Positions 18,454-31,194 of a DNA stretch of 64,000 nucleotides are shown here, piece after piece (the first letter of the stretch is position 1; each line of letters opens with the position of its first letter). Below the pieces are notes generated by a model. That model worked only from the letters and a program-made list of their open reading frames with translations, did not search any database and had not been told where the DNA came from. Source of the DNA: Myoxocephalus aenaeus (Eukaryota; Chordata; Actinopteri; Perciformes; Cottidae). Where the stretch lies: positions 1,246,501 to 1,310,500 of the forward strand of contig JBAMJR010000187.1 in NCBI GenBank assembly GCA_038501785.1, read 5' to 3'. The position numbers were made by a program, and so were the translations under genes.

Positions 18454-21400
18454 GTAAGTTTATTTACGTGCTTTAATGGCTCTCAGTATTGCCGGGAATC
18501 TCACGGGCACTGTGGTGGCAACAAAATATGCTGGTTGACATTGCCATGTTGAGCATGCAGAAGCATCAGTTCACTGTTTCTAAAAAAAACAACTAAATGT
18601 AATAGATATTAACATTTGCTGCCTTATTCAATTTTTGATAAAGCGTAATCATATTTTAGAGTCTTGTTTGTAATCTTTTTGCAATAATATCGAGGGTTTT
18701 TAGAGTCACCATTATCCCGGATCAGAGACCTTCAAAGAGACGCCCTAGTATTCAATAGTTTATGTGATCTAAACAGTGGCGGCTGCAACACTCAGAAGCA
18801 GGGAAGTAGATGTTTCAGGGGCCTGGTTGTGGTGTTTACTTCTGTTCCACTGGTTTTGTTTTTACTATTTTATTTGTGTTCAATTTGATTGTACAGCCCA
18901 AACTGTCGTGATACAGTATGCTGTAGTTCAGGCCATGAACATGTATAGTGACTAAAACAGATTGCATTCCTCCTGTATCTATATTGTTTGAATATTTAGC
19001 TTTAGTCAGTTGTAATGCTGTGTTAAAAAAAAAAAAAAAAAAAAAGCAGTTAAAAAGCACAGATTATTATAATGATGTTGAATTATCTTTCTGGAAGTGT
19101 ATCTGCAGTTAATGATCATTTATTCCAATGTATTTATGGAAAAATGTAGTGACACACTTTCATTTCTGCTTTTAAGAATGTCTTGTGATATCTTTCTTAA
19201 TGGCTCAGACCCAGTAAAAGACCAAAAAGCAACCATGACTTTATTCTACTAAGAAGTGTTGTTTGTGTTGCCAAACCCTGATGTATCACATTCCTCTTCT
19301 ATTTTACACACATTATTTACATAACTACAAACATGTCGTTTATTATGAGCCAATCCCACATACACAATCCAAGTGCAGTGACTACAATAAAGCACCAAAT
19401 GTGTATTAATCCACAGCTGAAAATAGTCCCCAAAAAATGAAATATGTATTCCTGTTTGAGTAATGTTTGCTAAAGACTACAGTGGCCAGCTGTTTTAGGA
19501 AAATATTTTGTATCTATGTTTACAAAGAATACTGCATAGTTGGGACCCAAATTGAAAGATTTACATTGTCCGTATGAAAGACTGGGCTGGGGTGTTGAGT
19601 GCTACAGATAGTGTAGCAATGTTGGAAAGTACTGAACGGTTAATTAACATCCTGCTTTGGTCTTTTGATGGGACCTATTGACAAGAAAAGAAAAAATATC
19701 ATCAGTGCCATTTGTCATGTTCATCAGCTGATATCCTTCAGTTGTAGGTAAAATATTTGATAATGTTAACTTAACTCAATAGTATTACCATATTGTAATC
19801 AATATAATGTATATTGACTGTTGAATTGACTGTATTGGTAATAGACTACATGGCAGCAGCTTCACTCAAACACATATCATTTTATTTTCTCTCTGTGAAG
19901 TGTTAGTGGTATTTTCACCACCTATTAGACACTTTATCTCCATTTGAGCCTTTCTCGACCTGCCACTTCACTTCCACACCACGGCAGAACCACAATGGCT
20001 GTGCCTGAACCTGACAGGATGTCCGTCTCTTTGTGCTGCCCTAATTTATCCCATATCTGGCTGCACTGAAAATCCTCAGATCAGTGTGAAACACAATCAC
20101 CCTCCACTCTGCACCGCTCAGTCGGGGCTTATAGTGTGCAACTGCACAAGTCACATTGTAATCTTTGCCGTGTAATCATTGGATTTAGGTGCCTGCCTCC
20201 GTCCAGAATGAGCCCAGTGATTTGAAATATCTGATGAGGCAAAAAAACGATGAAGTCTTTCTGGTGTTTATGATGAGCCACAACTGGGATTTTATGTTTC
20301 TCAGCAAAGCCAGTGTAGTGTTACATCATTTGTAAACATTTAGTCTTGCGCCTCCTTTCTGCTTTGAAATATCCATCTCTCAACCTGATAATGTGCTTCA
20401 CAATGGACATGGAGCACTTAGTCCCCATTATAATACGGGTAGATCAAATCTAGGATTCTGATTGGTTGAGAGTGAGTCACGGGGTGTATTTTATTCAGCC
20501 ATAAAGTACTGTACAGCCTGTTTACATTTAGAGCGTTCCATATCAGTGCGCACTTAAAATAACAGGCAGATTTAAATTGCGCGACCATTAGTTGTCATTT
20601 CAAGCTTGACAGTTACCAAACATGTTTCGTGTAAACTTTGATATTGTCACGTCCGCAGTAACGACTCGCAGACGTTGGTTTCCTTAACTTGCAGGTTTAT
20701 TGCTTGAGAGTTCACAGTATTGCAACGGGGCTCTTCGCTAACAGTAAGTTAGCTCAAACGGAACAGCTAACAAGCTCACTTAGCATCCCCCACACTAGCA
20801 TAACGAACGACAACACACACGTCACTTCCTCCCTAACCTAAAGATGAGGAATGAAAAGGGTTTGATCACAAAATTGTGATAATTTCCAGTGAGAGATAAT
20901 TACGTCGGTAAATTCCCGACGCGAGGCGAGTTCTCTAAACATCATGGAGGAGTAAAAAATGACGGAGAAAAGACGGACAGAAGCAGTGAGAGTACTTCTT
21001 TACATCGGTGGCTGAGTGTCATCCTCCACCCTGCTTTCAACCGGCCTGGTCAGTAAATCACAGATTTACTGACCAGGGTTTGCCGGCCCTCCGCTGCGTG
21101 TCTGGCCTAACAACTTCCTTGAACAGTACATTATTACACTACACAGTACTGCCTCTGGTACCTTATTGCTTAATTATTTGATTCAGGCTTGTTATCAAGA
21201 AAAAGCTAGCCACGTCATGAAGGAGATTTTCACCTTCACACCTTCCTCTTTCCACTGTAATTTGCAGGTTCCCCTCGCAGGACACCCATGAACCACAGTG
21301 AGAAAAAACCAGCTTAGACTGCTGAATCAGGCAGAAACAGGGCACCCAGTGAGAAGAGTGTAGCAGCGTGCTTCTGCATGAAATGCCCGCCAGCTCTCCC

Positions 21401-24400
21401 TAGCTCACACCCTTCTTTCTAGCTAATACATAATATTATGTATGCAAAAGAGTGAAATGTTGTAACGCGCCTTATCTCGTCAGTTTTTCATTTTATACGT
21501 TCCTATGATTGTCGTCTGGAGTATAAACTTGTTCTGAGGCTGATAATTGTGCATTCACCACAGGGAGCCTTGCTAGACTACTTTTTTTAATTACATTTTT
21601 TAATAGGTTTCCAGGCAAACAAATACAAAAGGTCAATGTGTCGTACGACTTTGGCTCTGCATTTGAATTCTCAAACACAAAGTATTTCCATTATCGTGCC
21701 TGTGGAGCAGTGATTACATGTGACTTTCTGGTTTCTCCTATTTTCTACGTGCTGTCGCAAGCGAAACACTCAGGTTGTGACCCTCTCATTTTCTGCTCCC
21801 AGAGTGCATCGTCTTTGCAGGCTACAGCAGGAAAGTGCTGCTTTGACGATCTTCCAGTAGTTTCCACTCAGTTGTAGCTTTGTGAAACCTTTGGCAGAGG
21901 AAACTGGGAAAACTGGAATTGGGTGCATGTGGAGGCAGTGTTCCCAGCTGGTGACAACATCAGTCCAACCCTCTCAGTAGTAATTAGCTATGTTTAGAGT
22001 CACCGCCAATATGTCATGTCTGATGAGAGCTTCTGCTCACAGCAACGCTGGAACCACCTGGTCTGAATATTTATTTCTCTCTTTTTATCCTCGACTAACT
22101 GATTACAATTACCAGGCAGAGCATTGAATTACTCATTAAGAAAGTCTAATGCGTCCTGAACATTCTTGTCAGTCTGCTTGTTCTCTGCCAGCTCCAATTT
22201 TGTACATTACAATGTGTATTTCTTTTGGAGATGCAAGAAATAGGGATCTTTGTGTCTGACTTCCTCATCTCATCTGTCACATCGTGCAGCTGTAGCTTGC
22301 AAATATTTCTAAAGGGAATATGGAGGGTTATTGGGTAAAGCTCTGCCTTACATTGATTGATTTGCTGACCAATTCAAAATTTGCCGCAGTGCTGAATCAT
22401 AAAACACTTCAGCTATTATTAAAGGGTCGATACATTGTCAGCCCAGAGGGGATGTTTTTCAATTGGTTGTTCGTGTTTGGGAATTACTTTAACTGCTGGT
22501 CTGTCAATGTTGGAAACAGGGCAGCCCCAATCTAAAATTCAACAAGTTTTTAAAGGATTATTGAGTGTTTTGCGGTCTGTCTTAATACAAAATCATGTAT
22601 TTGTTTGTGTTACTATTCCCTCATTGAGGCTCGGCAAAAGTAACACAAAGTGGAAATAATGTAAAAAAAGATTTGCAACTTTAAAGATACACACTTGATT
22701 TCTCGAACATAAAGCTTAGAGCATAGAGCTTCACAACGCATATTATCATTGCAACAAGGTCTCTTTTTTAAAGACATCAACTCTATTGATTTTAATATGA
22801 AACCCACGTAGCCTAATACTTGTTTTGTTAATCCTGGTGACTGTGACACACTAACAGGCGACCAAAGCCTTGTTGTGGTGGTCATGTCTTTGAAAAGGCA
22901 GCAAACAACTTCACCGTTAGTCACGATACTCTCTCTCTCCATGCATGATGTTGAATCCAAATGGTTTGGTGTATATGCTCATCACGTATTTACAATTTTC
23001 ATCGGAGGATATTTTGACATGTCACAGTTGGAAAAGCAGAAGGTGTAAATGATAAAAAATGATGGTTGAATTCCATTTCGCTGCCTCAGTTTCAGGCTCT
23101 TTTGTGCCTGCTGGCTCTGTCAGGGCATATTGGTGACACAAACAGAACAGAGCCATCGTTAATGTTATTAGTAACCACTGTGCTTTTTTTTTAATGATAA
23201 GTCAAAATATCTGCTGCAAAAAATGCCTTTTATAGAGTTGATTGATGTTGTAGATCCATAGAGCAGATCCCTGTGAAGGAAGTATACATTCTTTAAAAGT
23301 ACATTTGGGGATGTGCGTATGGTATTGAGACAGACTTTAAGAAATCCTATCCTTTAGGCCTTTACAGGACATGAAGCTTAATGCTCACTCTGCACAGGAA
23401 AAACAGTCCAACGACTTGCATTTTTTCACCATGATGACAGACTTAACAGTGAATTCCAAGCTGGCAGCAAGTCAGGAACAGCTTTTTTTTTGCCTCTGGA
23501 GGCAGGAAACAGGAAAGGAGTTTCACATGATGCTGAGTTCCCCCTTCGCTGAAACCTGAAACTTATGTTGTTGCCTCGGCTGCAGCCTCTCGGACAGATT
23601 TAAACACAAAGAGCTGCGGATGTGTGAGCGGGACGTATCCATCGGCCAAATGGGTGCAGCAGCTGTTGATGAATGAAAACAATCTGCTGAAATGATTTTG
23701 TTCACCTGGTTTTGCCAACACATTGCATTGAACTGGTGTGTTGCATTTATAGTAGAAGATTTGCTCAGCCTGCACATAAAGACTTCTGGCTTCCGCTCAA
23801 ACATACCAAAAAAATCGAATTGAGGGGGTTGTTCATGACTCAGTTACTACTAAGGCTTTGATATACGCTGATATTAACATGAAATAATCTGTGTCATGTC
23901 CATTCATCTTCACTAAATGTTGAATTTAATAAAACACCGTAAGTATTTTCCTTTCAGCTGCAATAGACACTAGAGCTGAAATTTAGACAGAGTGATGTCG
24001 AAGCTCTGTGTGAGAGTTAGAGAGATATTGAGGATCTACACGCTGCATTATTCACAGAGACTATCTTCTATATTAAACTAGAGTGTGCAGCTATCGGCCA
24101 GCCACAGTCCAGAGAGAGCCGAGAAGGCATGCAAGATGGAGGCAGGTGGGAGTGACTCATACTTCAGCTCCTACACTTCACTTCTCATTAACCTGTTGAA
24201 CTCTTGATTTTTCATTTATTTATAAAACCCCTTTAGCTGTATATAACATGCTCCATCTTCCCCAAATTTACCACATTTTTATTATAGACATGTTATGATT
24301 TTTTTGCTATCTTTAGACACTTTTCTTTGTATTTCCACTGACAAAGTTCACTCCTTAACTGTAAAAGTAGGGGAAAGAGTCACCTCCACTGCTTTTAAAG

Positions 24401-27400
24401 GCACCTGCAATTATAATTACGTTTGTGTTGCTTCCTCTTTTGATGTACCCAACATGCCTCATTTACATCTTGTCTAGTCCGTGATCTCCTACATTCCCCA
24501 GAATGCCTTTCATCAGTCTCCAGTGAACTTGTTGCTTTCTGTGGCTCTTAATTATAATGTGATGAAAGGCTTTCCCGTTAAGAAAACAAGTACGGAGTCA
24601 TTTGCTTTACTCTAAGTGCAAAACGCCCCGAGGCTGCATATTATTGCGGTCAGCGGAATACATTGTGCCTGTGTTTCCTCCGCAGTGGATTTTTCACAGT
24701 AAGATTTTAGGTGTAAAGAGGTGGGTCTGCTTTTGATTCTGAAGTACTGACTAGTGTTGATGTTTTTCTTTTATTCAATCAGTCTTCATGGCAGCAGAAT
24801 TAGAAATGTCTTGTGACAGCATGTTGTTTGTCTGTGGCCAGTTATCTTGACGAAGAAGACAATAAACTATAAAAGCACAAAAGGACAGTAAATGTAAGAC
24901 ATATCACTAGCAATATTCAACATTTTGCACTCTCATTAAAAAAAAGAAAATCCAACAAAGTATTGATCCTGTGTGTGTGCTGTGATACCGCTTTTCCCTC
25001 TGTGCTGTATAGACCCCCATTGCTGTCCAGAAACTATTACATACAAACTTCTGCACCTTGTGACATATTCCTTTATTGACATGAACATGGACACAGTAGT
25101 TTATTTTGATTCAATCCCACACACACTGCACTGCCATACGTTCTCAGCCCACTAAAATGTGTATTAATCCACAGATAATAGTCCCCTACAAATCCACCAT
25201 CGGCGGTTGTTGAAGTAACATTTGCTTAAAGCCATGAGGCCCAGCTGTTTTAGAAAATAATCTAGCTTCTTTTTTAAAATTGAGCTCAACAATGTACATC
25301 TTAGAAAATCAAATGAGGGGGTGGCTGAGAACCACAGACAGGGGAAGGAAATCAGAAAGTGAAAAGAAAAAGGTTGAATACGTTGTTGCTTTTAGTTTTT
25401 TTATGGAATTTGTTGACAATAGGAAATAATATAACTCCAGCCTCATCTGTCATGTCTTGAACCTAAACTAAGTGAAGGGTGGAAAAATGTCCTCCGTATT
25501 GTGGATTTAGCCATTTCTTTTATTTCTTGGTGAGGATGTCTGGTCTTTGTTGGTATGGAAATACAAACACACACAGAGAGAGGGCAGAGGCCGCTTAACA
25601 ACTGACATTGTCATGCGAGGGCTCCAGCACTGGGAAACACAGAAGGATGGAGTATAACTGAATATCAATAAAGCTGCATAGACAGTGTTCACTGGCTGTC
25701 AGTCAGTGTTTGTATATTTCTAGCAACCAACATTTTGACAGGAATTTTAAATAAAAGCTGTCCTTTTGAGTTTACTTGTAAACAAACCATCATAACTCAC
25801 CAATAACTATTGTACATATGGCGTTACGGCCTGACAAACATGCTGCATTTTCTCCCTGTGTAGAGATGTATATGTATATGTATGCTTTGCAGTCTATGTA
25901 TGCTTTGCGGTCTGCATCTCGGCCGTTGTGGCCGCATTGCTCCAGGTAGCGTGCATGATGCTAACAAAACTAAAAGCATTGCTCTGTAGCGCTACTAGTG
26001 TTCAAAACGTCACACGGCATCTTTTAAATTATCAGTCATGCAAGAATGTGAAAGGAAATAATCCCATTAGGGCTAAAACAAACAAATGTTTTCAATATTG
26101 ATTAATCTTTCAAATATTCCCTTGATTAATCTTTTAATAATTTTGTCCATCATTTCTCCGAAAACTGTAAAAGCGACATCTTCAAAAGTCTTATTTTGTC
26201 CACAATCCAGTCAAAAATCCCCAAATATTCATTTTACAATTAATCAATTTAAAATCTGCAATAAAACCTGCAAATGTGTGGCATTTTTGCTTAAAAAATG
26301 TAATAGTTGATTATCAAAATAGTCGCTGATTAATTTCCTGTCAATCGACTTATTTGTTGTAGTTCTACATGCCATTAAGAGAGACTGAAAACAAAATATA
26401 TTTTAAGTAACTACCACTATTTGTTATAATAATAATATTTGTTAATGTACAGTATTTGTAATAATCCAACTCTGTGTATTTTAGAGCATGCAGTTCAAGT
26501 ATTTGGAATCAGAAAGTTGTATTTATTTTTAACATTATGATTCTCCTCTAGTCTCAAACACAAATCTTCTGGGACTGATGGAAACAATGATAGTGAAACA
26601 GTGAATTTATTGCAAACTAATTCTGCATTCCACACACAGCCTATAAATCTACAGACAGGCCGTGTTCCTTCTAAGGCTGCCGAGGACAACCAGTGTTGTG
26701 TTGCCCCATATGTCTGCCTGTTTTGTTGTCTGCCCATGCATCTGCCTGTCCCCAGTATTGCTCTCGGTATTTGCAACTCCAGATGGATGAATGCAATAAG
26801 ATGTAATATGCTAAAAACTAAATGCCAACACATTGCCGTCTACAGCTTTAGCTCTCATTTGTTGCTGCTATCCTGTCTGCCTGAATGGCCTCATCTCAGT
26901 CTGAACATGGACCATTGAGTTTATCTCATTAAACAGAGGACAGCTACTGTTTCCCCTTTTTGTCTGTATTGTTATAAGCTCCTGTGTTTTGTGTTAACAA
27001 TGTTTACAAAGAATACAGACATTAAGCCTCTTTTAATGGTTTCACATGGGTGGATGATGCAGTTTTGTGTCCTTAACAAAGATGTGGTCACCTAAATTAA
27101 ATTAACCATTCATGTGGGCAGTAAATAAAGATTTAAGTGGCAATCTTGAAGATTTTAATTTAAATAAATGTCTGTTAAGTGTAGTCACTGTCTATAGCTG
27201 AAAGAAATAACACAATAATAATTGAGCCGGTGGCCCACTGATGAAAGTATTGCAATATTTATATATTTGCACTATTATGATGTGTCTGGAGTAATATTCC
27301 TGGAAAAAATGCTGCATCAGAGTTTTTTTCTCCATTTTTCACAAAATATGGAAATATGAACACAATTCTAAAAATAGCATGTTAGTATGGATTTCGGACG

Positions 27401-29987
27401 CAGCCCGAGACTCCCAGACAGCTCGAAGCACAATTCCTTTGCTTTCACTCGAATAGAAATCCTGCATTAACCAGGATTGCCACTTTAATTAAACTTAATA
27501 TATTTTATGTGGTGCAGTGTTTCTCCTCCTCTCTCCTCTCAAACAAATCCATTTCCATAAAATTAACGGAGTTTTCAATGCAACCTGGGAAAAGCTTTTG
27601 ATTGAATGGTTCCCCAGCCAGTGAGACGACAGAAAAGGACGCAGAGTGAGAGGAAGTGATGCGTAGGCCTGTCATCTTCTGTAGTTCCTCTCTCTTCAGG
27701 GAGCAAGTTAAATACACATCCGAGCCGCACTGTTCAGGCAGCGCGGCTCAGAGTCGGAGGCAGTGGGCTGCAAACAATGAGTAACATTTGGGAGCAGTCA
27801 TTTTGCACAATCACCACCAGTATATGGGTTGCCAAGATGGGAGGCATAACTCACATGGAAGGCGTTAGAATGTTTTTAAAGAAGTGGACAGTTTCCAGAA
27901 AAAAACATTAGGGCCTTTATCTCTTCTAGGATGCATGTTCCACTATATATTACACTATTATAAGCCATTATGTTAGTAATACAGATGTAAATCAAGAACC
28001 ACATTGTTGTATATATGGGTTTAATCCTATACACTATTTTGTCATGTTTTCATTAAGCCTTGTATCTGCTTCTTAGAGTAAAAAAATATTGCTGCACTGC
28101 TCTGGAGGGCCTGCAATTTAAATGGTGCTACACTCTGGCTGCAGCTTCATTTCAGATGGCAGTGGCAAGGCAGGTAGTTTTGCCTTTGGCAGCAGGGAAT
28201 CCTTTGTGATGTGATAATTGCTACTGCTACCACTTAAAGAAAGGACAGATGATACGTTATCACAGACACACCATTCACTTGTGCCTCCCACACCTTTTGG
28301 CATCAAAAACGTTGTCCTTGGTCGAGACTGACTGAAAACACATGTTAATTAACACATTTAACAATTATTGTTATTGCTTTGCTAGCTACAACGAACGATG
28401 TATGAGCGAAGGGGTCAAGTGCAGTTCTATATAATGGGAAGGCTTGATTGGATGGATGATGTAGACGCCCTCAAGAGTCATCTATTTGGCCTATCCGCTT
28501 CCAGATGACTGGAAGAGAAGAGATAGAGATTTGATATTTAAATGCTCAAAAAGGCTTTGTTTGGGACATTTATTGGTGCAGTGAACATAACAATTATGGC
28601 TGAGGCACAGGATAACACATTGTAAAATGTATTTTTATTTCCCTGTGTCTTCAAAAGCAAAGCTTGCATTAATTACAGGTTTCACAGTGCATTTTCATGT
28701 TGCTGTCGGAATTCCTGTCTAATGTCTTCACATGGTGCCTGTTTGGAGTTTACTATTTTATTGATTTAAACCTGCATTAAGTGTTTTTTAGTTGCCTTGA
28801 GGCAGAGGAAAACAAGCTGTAAACACAACATTGACATATAATCACCTTTTAAGTTGATGTGGTGAACATATTAGTTGTCAGTAATAGAGCCAATATTCAT
28901 TCTTCTTTTAGCTTTGTTTTGGTGTCTAAAAACTCCCAATAGTATAATAGGTTCTATCCCCCGACCTCAGGGTTCTATGCTCTAACCTCAGGGTTCTATG
29001 CTCTGACCTCCAGGTTCTATGCTCTGACCTCCAGGTTCTATGCTCTGACCTCAGGGTTCTATGCTCTAACCTCAGGGTTCTATGCTCTAACCTCAGGGTT
29101 CTATGCTCTGACCTCAGGGTTCTATGCTCTGACCTCAAGGTTCTATGCTCTGACCTCAAGGCATCTTTAGCTGCTATATGCTTCAGTTTGTTCACCTACA
29201 AGTTTCTCACTGTGTCAGTTTCCTGTTTGCTGTTGAGCAGGAAGCATTCAGTGAATTAATCAAAGCATTTTATTTGTTTCCCCCTTTAGGCAAGTATGTG
29301 TACCAGCCCATGACCAATGTGTGCCAGCTGCCCAGTACAACCGTGCCAGCTGTTGAGACCGAGTACAGTAACACCATGGACCTGTCCGTCTCTCTGGCTG
29401 AGCGCTTCCTGAAACTCGCCCCCTGCTTCCAGTCCCCGCCTCACCTGGAGTCGCCCAAGTACTGCGTCATTGCAGATCTGTTTGTGGATGACTACATTGT
29501 CAAACGCATCAATGGAAAGATGTGCTACGTGCAGCGCCCCGCGCCTCCCTTACCAGAACCTCCTCATTGTCCCACCGCTCGCCCACCTGCTCCCTCTACA
29601 CCTCAGATGCCCCAAAAGCCCGCTCAGCCTCGGCAACCAGTGAAGCCTGCCCCGCCAACCCAGCATGCACCTGCGCCTTTGCAGCCGGTCCAGCAGGTCC
29701 AGCAAGTGTACAGTGAACACAAACATCCTACCCCTGTGGATAAGATAAAAGGCTCCAAAATGGACCACTGCTCATCTCCGTCAAGCTCTGAGGACTCCGG
29801 CATCAACGCACTGGGTCTGCGCTACCTGGAGTCCTGCGAGGAGGAGACGGAGGAGGAGGAGGACGACGAGCTGAGCACAGATGGGAACTCCAGCCCCGGC
29901 AGCCTCTGGGATCAGGACGACTGTTCTCTGCTCTCCCCCTCCAAGTCAATGATAGAGATCATCGAAAAGATTGAAACAACTGTGTAA
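18270..29987 (+). CDS. C3orf70: C3orf70 / UPF0524 family protein (2 coding exons)
   Basis: Exon 1 (18270-18453) and exon 2 (29290-29987, stop TAA-phase end TGTGTAA) join across a 10.8 kb GT-AG intron, splitting codon 62 (T|GC, Cys), to encode 293 aa; human C3orf70 has 250. In order: KSEKLDEAQALARSC (11-25); a Cys/His-rich block (C25, C34, C40, H43, H45, C48, H52, C54, C55, H56, C60, H61, C62); YVYQPMT; a central conserved part (about 91-143) with LFVDDYIVKRINGKMCYVQ; a Pro/Gln-rich stretch (about 144-200) absent from human; the conserved DHCSSPSSSEDSGINALG (220-237); an acidic run (241-255); and the end EKIETTV. No catalytic domain, signal peptide or membrane helix is visible. Zebrafish work links the family to neural development and behaviour; the molecular function is unknown. 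The ATG fits a conserved N-terminus. Confidence 0.95.
19024..19045. repeat. Poly-A tract
   Basis: About 22 consecutive A in the C3orf70 intron; it may be the tail of an old retroposed element, but nothing recognisable precedes it. Confidence 0.8.
19340..19740. repeat. Dispersed teleost repeat, copy 1
   Basis: This segment matches 25100-25470 in the same intron along its length. Shared blocks include AAATGTGTATTAATCCACAG, AATAGTCCCC, CAGCTGTTTTAG and, near the end, an ATTGACAA...CATCAGTGCC-like block. I recognise the pattern as an abundant non-autonomous fish repeat; the class is uncertain. Confidence 0.65.
20440..21130. repeat. Probable composite transposon-derived block with a perfect hairpin
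   Basis: Composition changes sharply from the AT-rich intron: several CpG-bearing patches (GTCACGTCCGCAGTAACGAC, CCCGACGCGAGGCGAG). It includes TTCTGATTGGTTGAGAGT, reminiscent of other fish repeats, and a perfect stem at 21045-21059 / 21063-21077 (CCTGGTCAGTAAATC, 3-nt loop ACA). There is no coding sequence. Its transposon origin is inferred from composition and symmetry. Confidence 0.4.
25100..25470. repeat. Dispersed teleost repeat, copy 2
   Basis: It has the same block order as 19340-19740, more diverged and with small insertions and deletions, in direct orientation. The two copies are about 5.8 kb apart within the C3orf70 intron. Confidence 0.65.
26068..26372. repeat. Short non-autonomous teleost repeat (AGGGCTGCAAC-type), copy 1
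   Basis: It begins AGGGCTAAAACAAAC, passes through repeated TTGATTAATC motifs and TTATTTTGTCCACAA, and closes with GATTATCAAAATAGTCGCTG and GTAGTTCTAC. This order of motifs is a very common fish repeat whose intact copies have AGGGCTGCAAC-like inverted ends. The ends here are degraded. Confidence 0.7.
28950..29159. repeat. 21-bp minisatellite, 10 tandem copies
   Basis: Ten head-to-tail units starting GGTTCTATGCTCT and ending ACCTCAG, ACCTCCA or ACCTCAA, each 21 bp with few substitutions; the first unit is the most diverged. It ends 130 bp before C3orf70 exon 2. The - strand reading gives an open heptad repeat (SEHRTLR), which follows from a unit length divisible by three and is not evidence of a gene. 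Confidence 0.95.
29290..29987 (+). CDS. C3orf70: C3orf70 coding exon 2 (terminal)
   Basis: It encodes C62 to V293; the acceptor is CCCCTTTAG|GCAAG. Open codons upstream of 29290 are intronic, since homology to the family starts at the acceptor. Confidence 0.96.
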
Positions 29988-31147
29988 CTGACACAACATC
30001 GACATGGACACCAGCTGCAAGGGAGCGTGAGCTACAGAGCAGAATTAATGAGAATACACAGAAGAACACTTGAGGATGTATTCTACATAGACTAATAGGA
30101 TACAATCCCCTCTCTGACGCTTCAGCTGGGCTTCGCCTGGTTGTCTGGGTGAATGTGTTTTCCGGCAGGTGGCCGAGGACTGTGCGTCGGCGCTCGCACA
30201 CATCATCTAATCTGTCCACATCCCCTGCATGGAGTGAATTTCTAGAATTTATTTCAATACAGAAGAAAGACACAAGCACAAGAATACTAAGCACATGCAC
30301 AGTGGACCAAATAGACCTCCTGTATGTAGTACTCGCGCACTAAAAAAACGTAAATATAAAAGGACTCAATAGTAGATGCACTTCAGTCAGAGGCGGTAAG
30401 AGAAAAAGTGAGACTTTTTGCTGTGATTTCTCTTTAGGTATATATTAATGGAGCAAAATTTTATATAAACAAAAGTTGTTTAAGTAGGTTTCCTGATGAT
30501 ATTGAGCAGTTAGGCAATTCTTAATGTTCTCCAGTCGTCAATCTGACAGACAGACTTTATTCTAATTCAGCTTTTAAGAGGCAGATACGTACATGTGCCA
30601 GTTCTTGTTTCTCTGGTCAATGGCTGCCACCCACACATATTAGTAATTCTGACACTTCAGCATAATAACTACAAGGCCAGCTACCTCTCATGGGCCTAAA
30701 GCACATCAGCCTGTTAACCACTCAGGTCTGGGTTGCTGGGACACGACTGCTTCTGTCACGTTAATGAAAAGATTCCCAGCCTACAGTTTGTGTGCACCTT
30801 ACTGACACCAACACAAGCTGTAGGTAGGTAGGTCAGTGTTTGACAATCAAGGATTACACAGAAGCACATTCCTATACTGTTCCTGCCAGCGAGGGCCAAG
30901 GATACTCTTATAAAACCATTTATCAGACATTAACACATTGTTTTGACCACATATTCTGGTCATCCTGGTCTGAACTGCTCTGCTGTTCAAGGTTAAATGG
31001 GCCGTTAAGCAAAACAAGACTTGCATTGACCTCTATTAGCAGCCAAGAAATTAAATAGCACGGACGTGTCTCTGGCAGAGCTACAGTGATAAAAGTAGGA
31101 GTCACGTTGTTACAGCAGAAACTAGCACCTATGGAAGAGGGAATATA

Positions 31148-31194
<47 letters not shown>

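Noticed and set aside
28926..29195. 89-aa - strand open frame made of heptad repeats (SEHRTLR)
   Set aside because: It is the 21-bp minisatellite read in frame; unit length divisible by three guarantees openness. There is no family or splice support.
29178..29289. In-frame extension upstream of C3orf70 exon 2
   Set aside because: Homology to the UPF0524 family begins exactly at the acceptor CCCCTTTAG|GC, and codon 62 is completed by exon 1.
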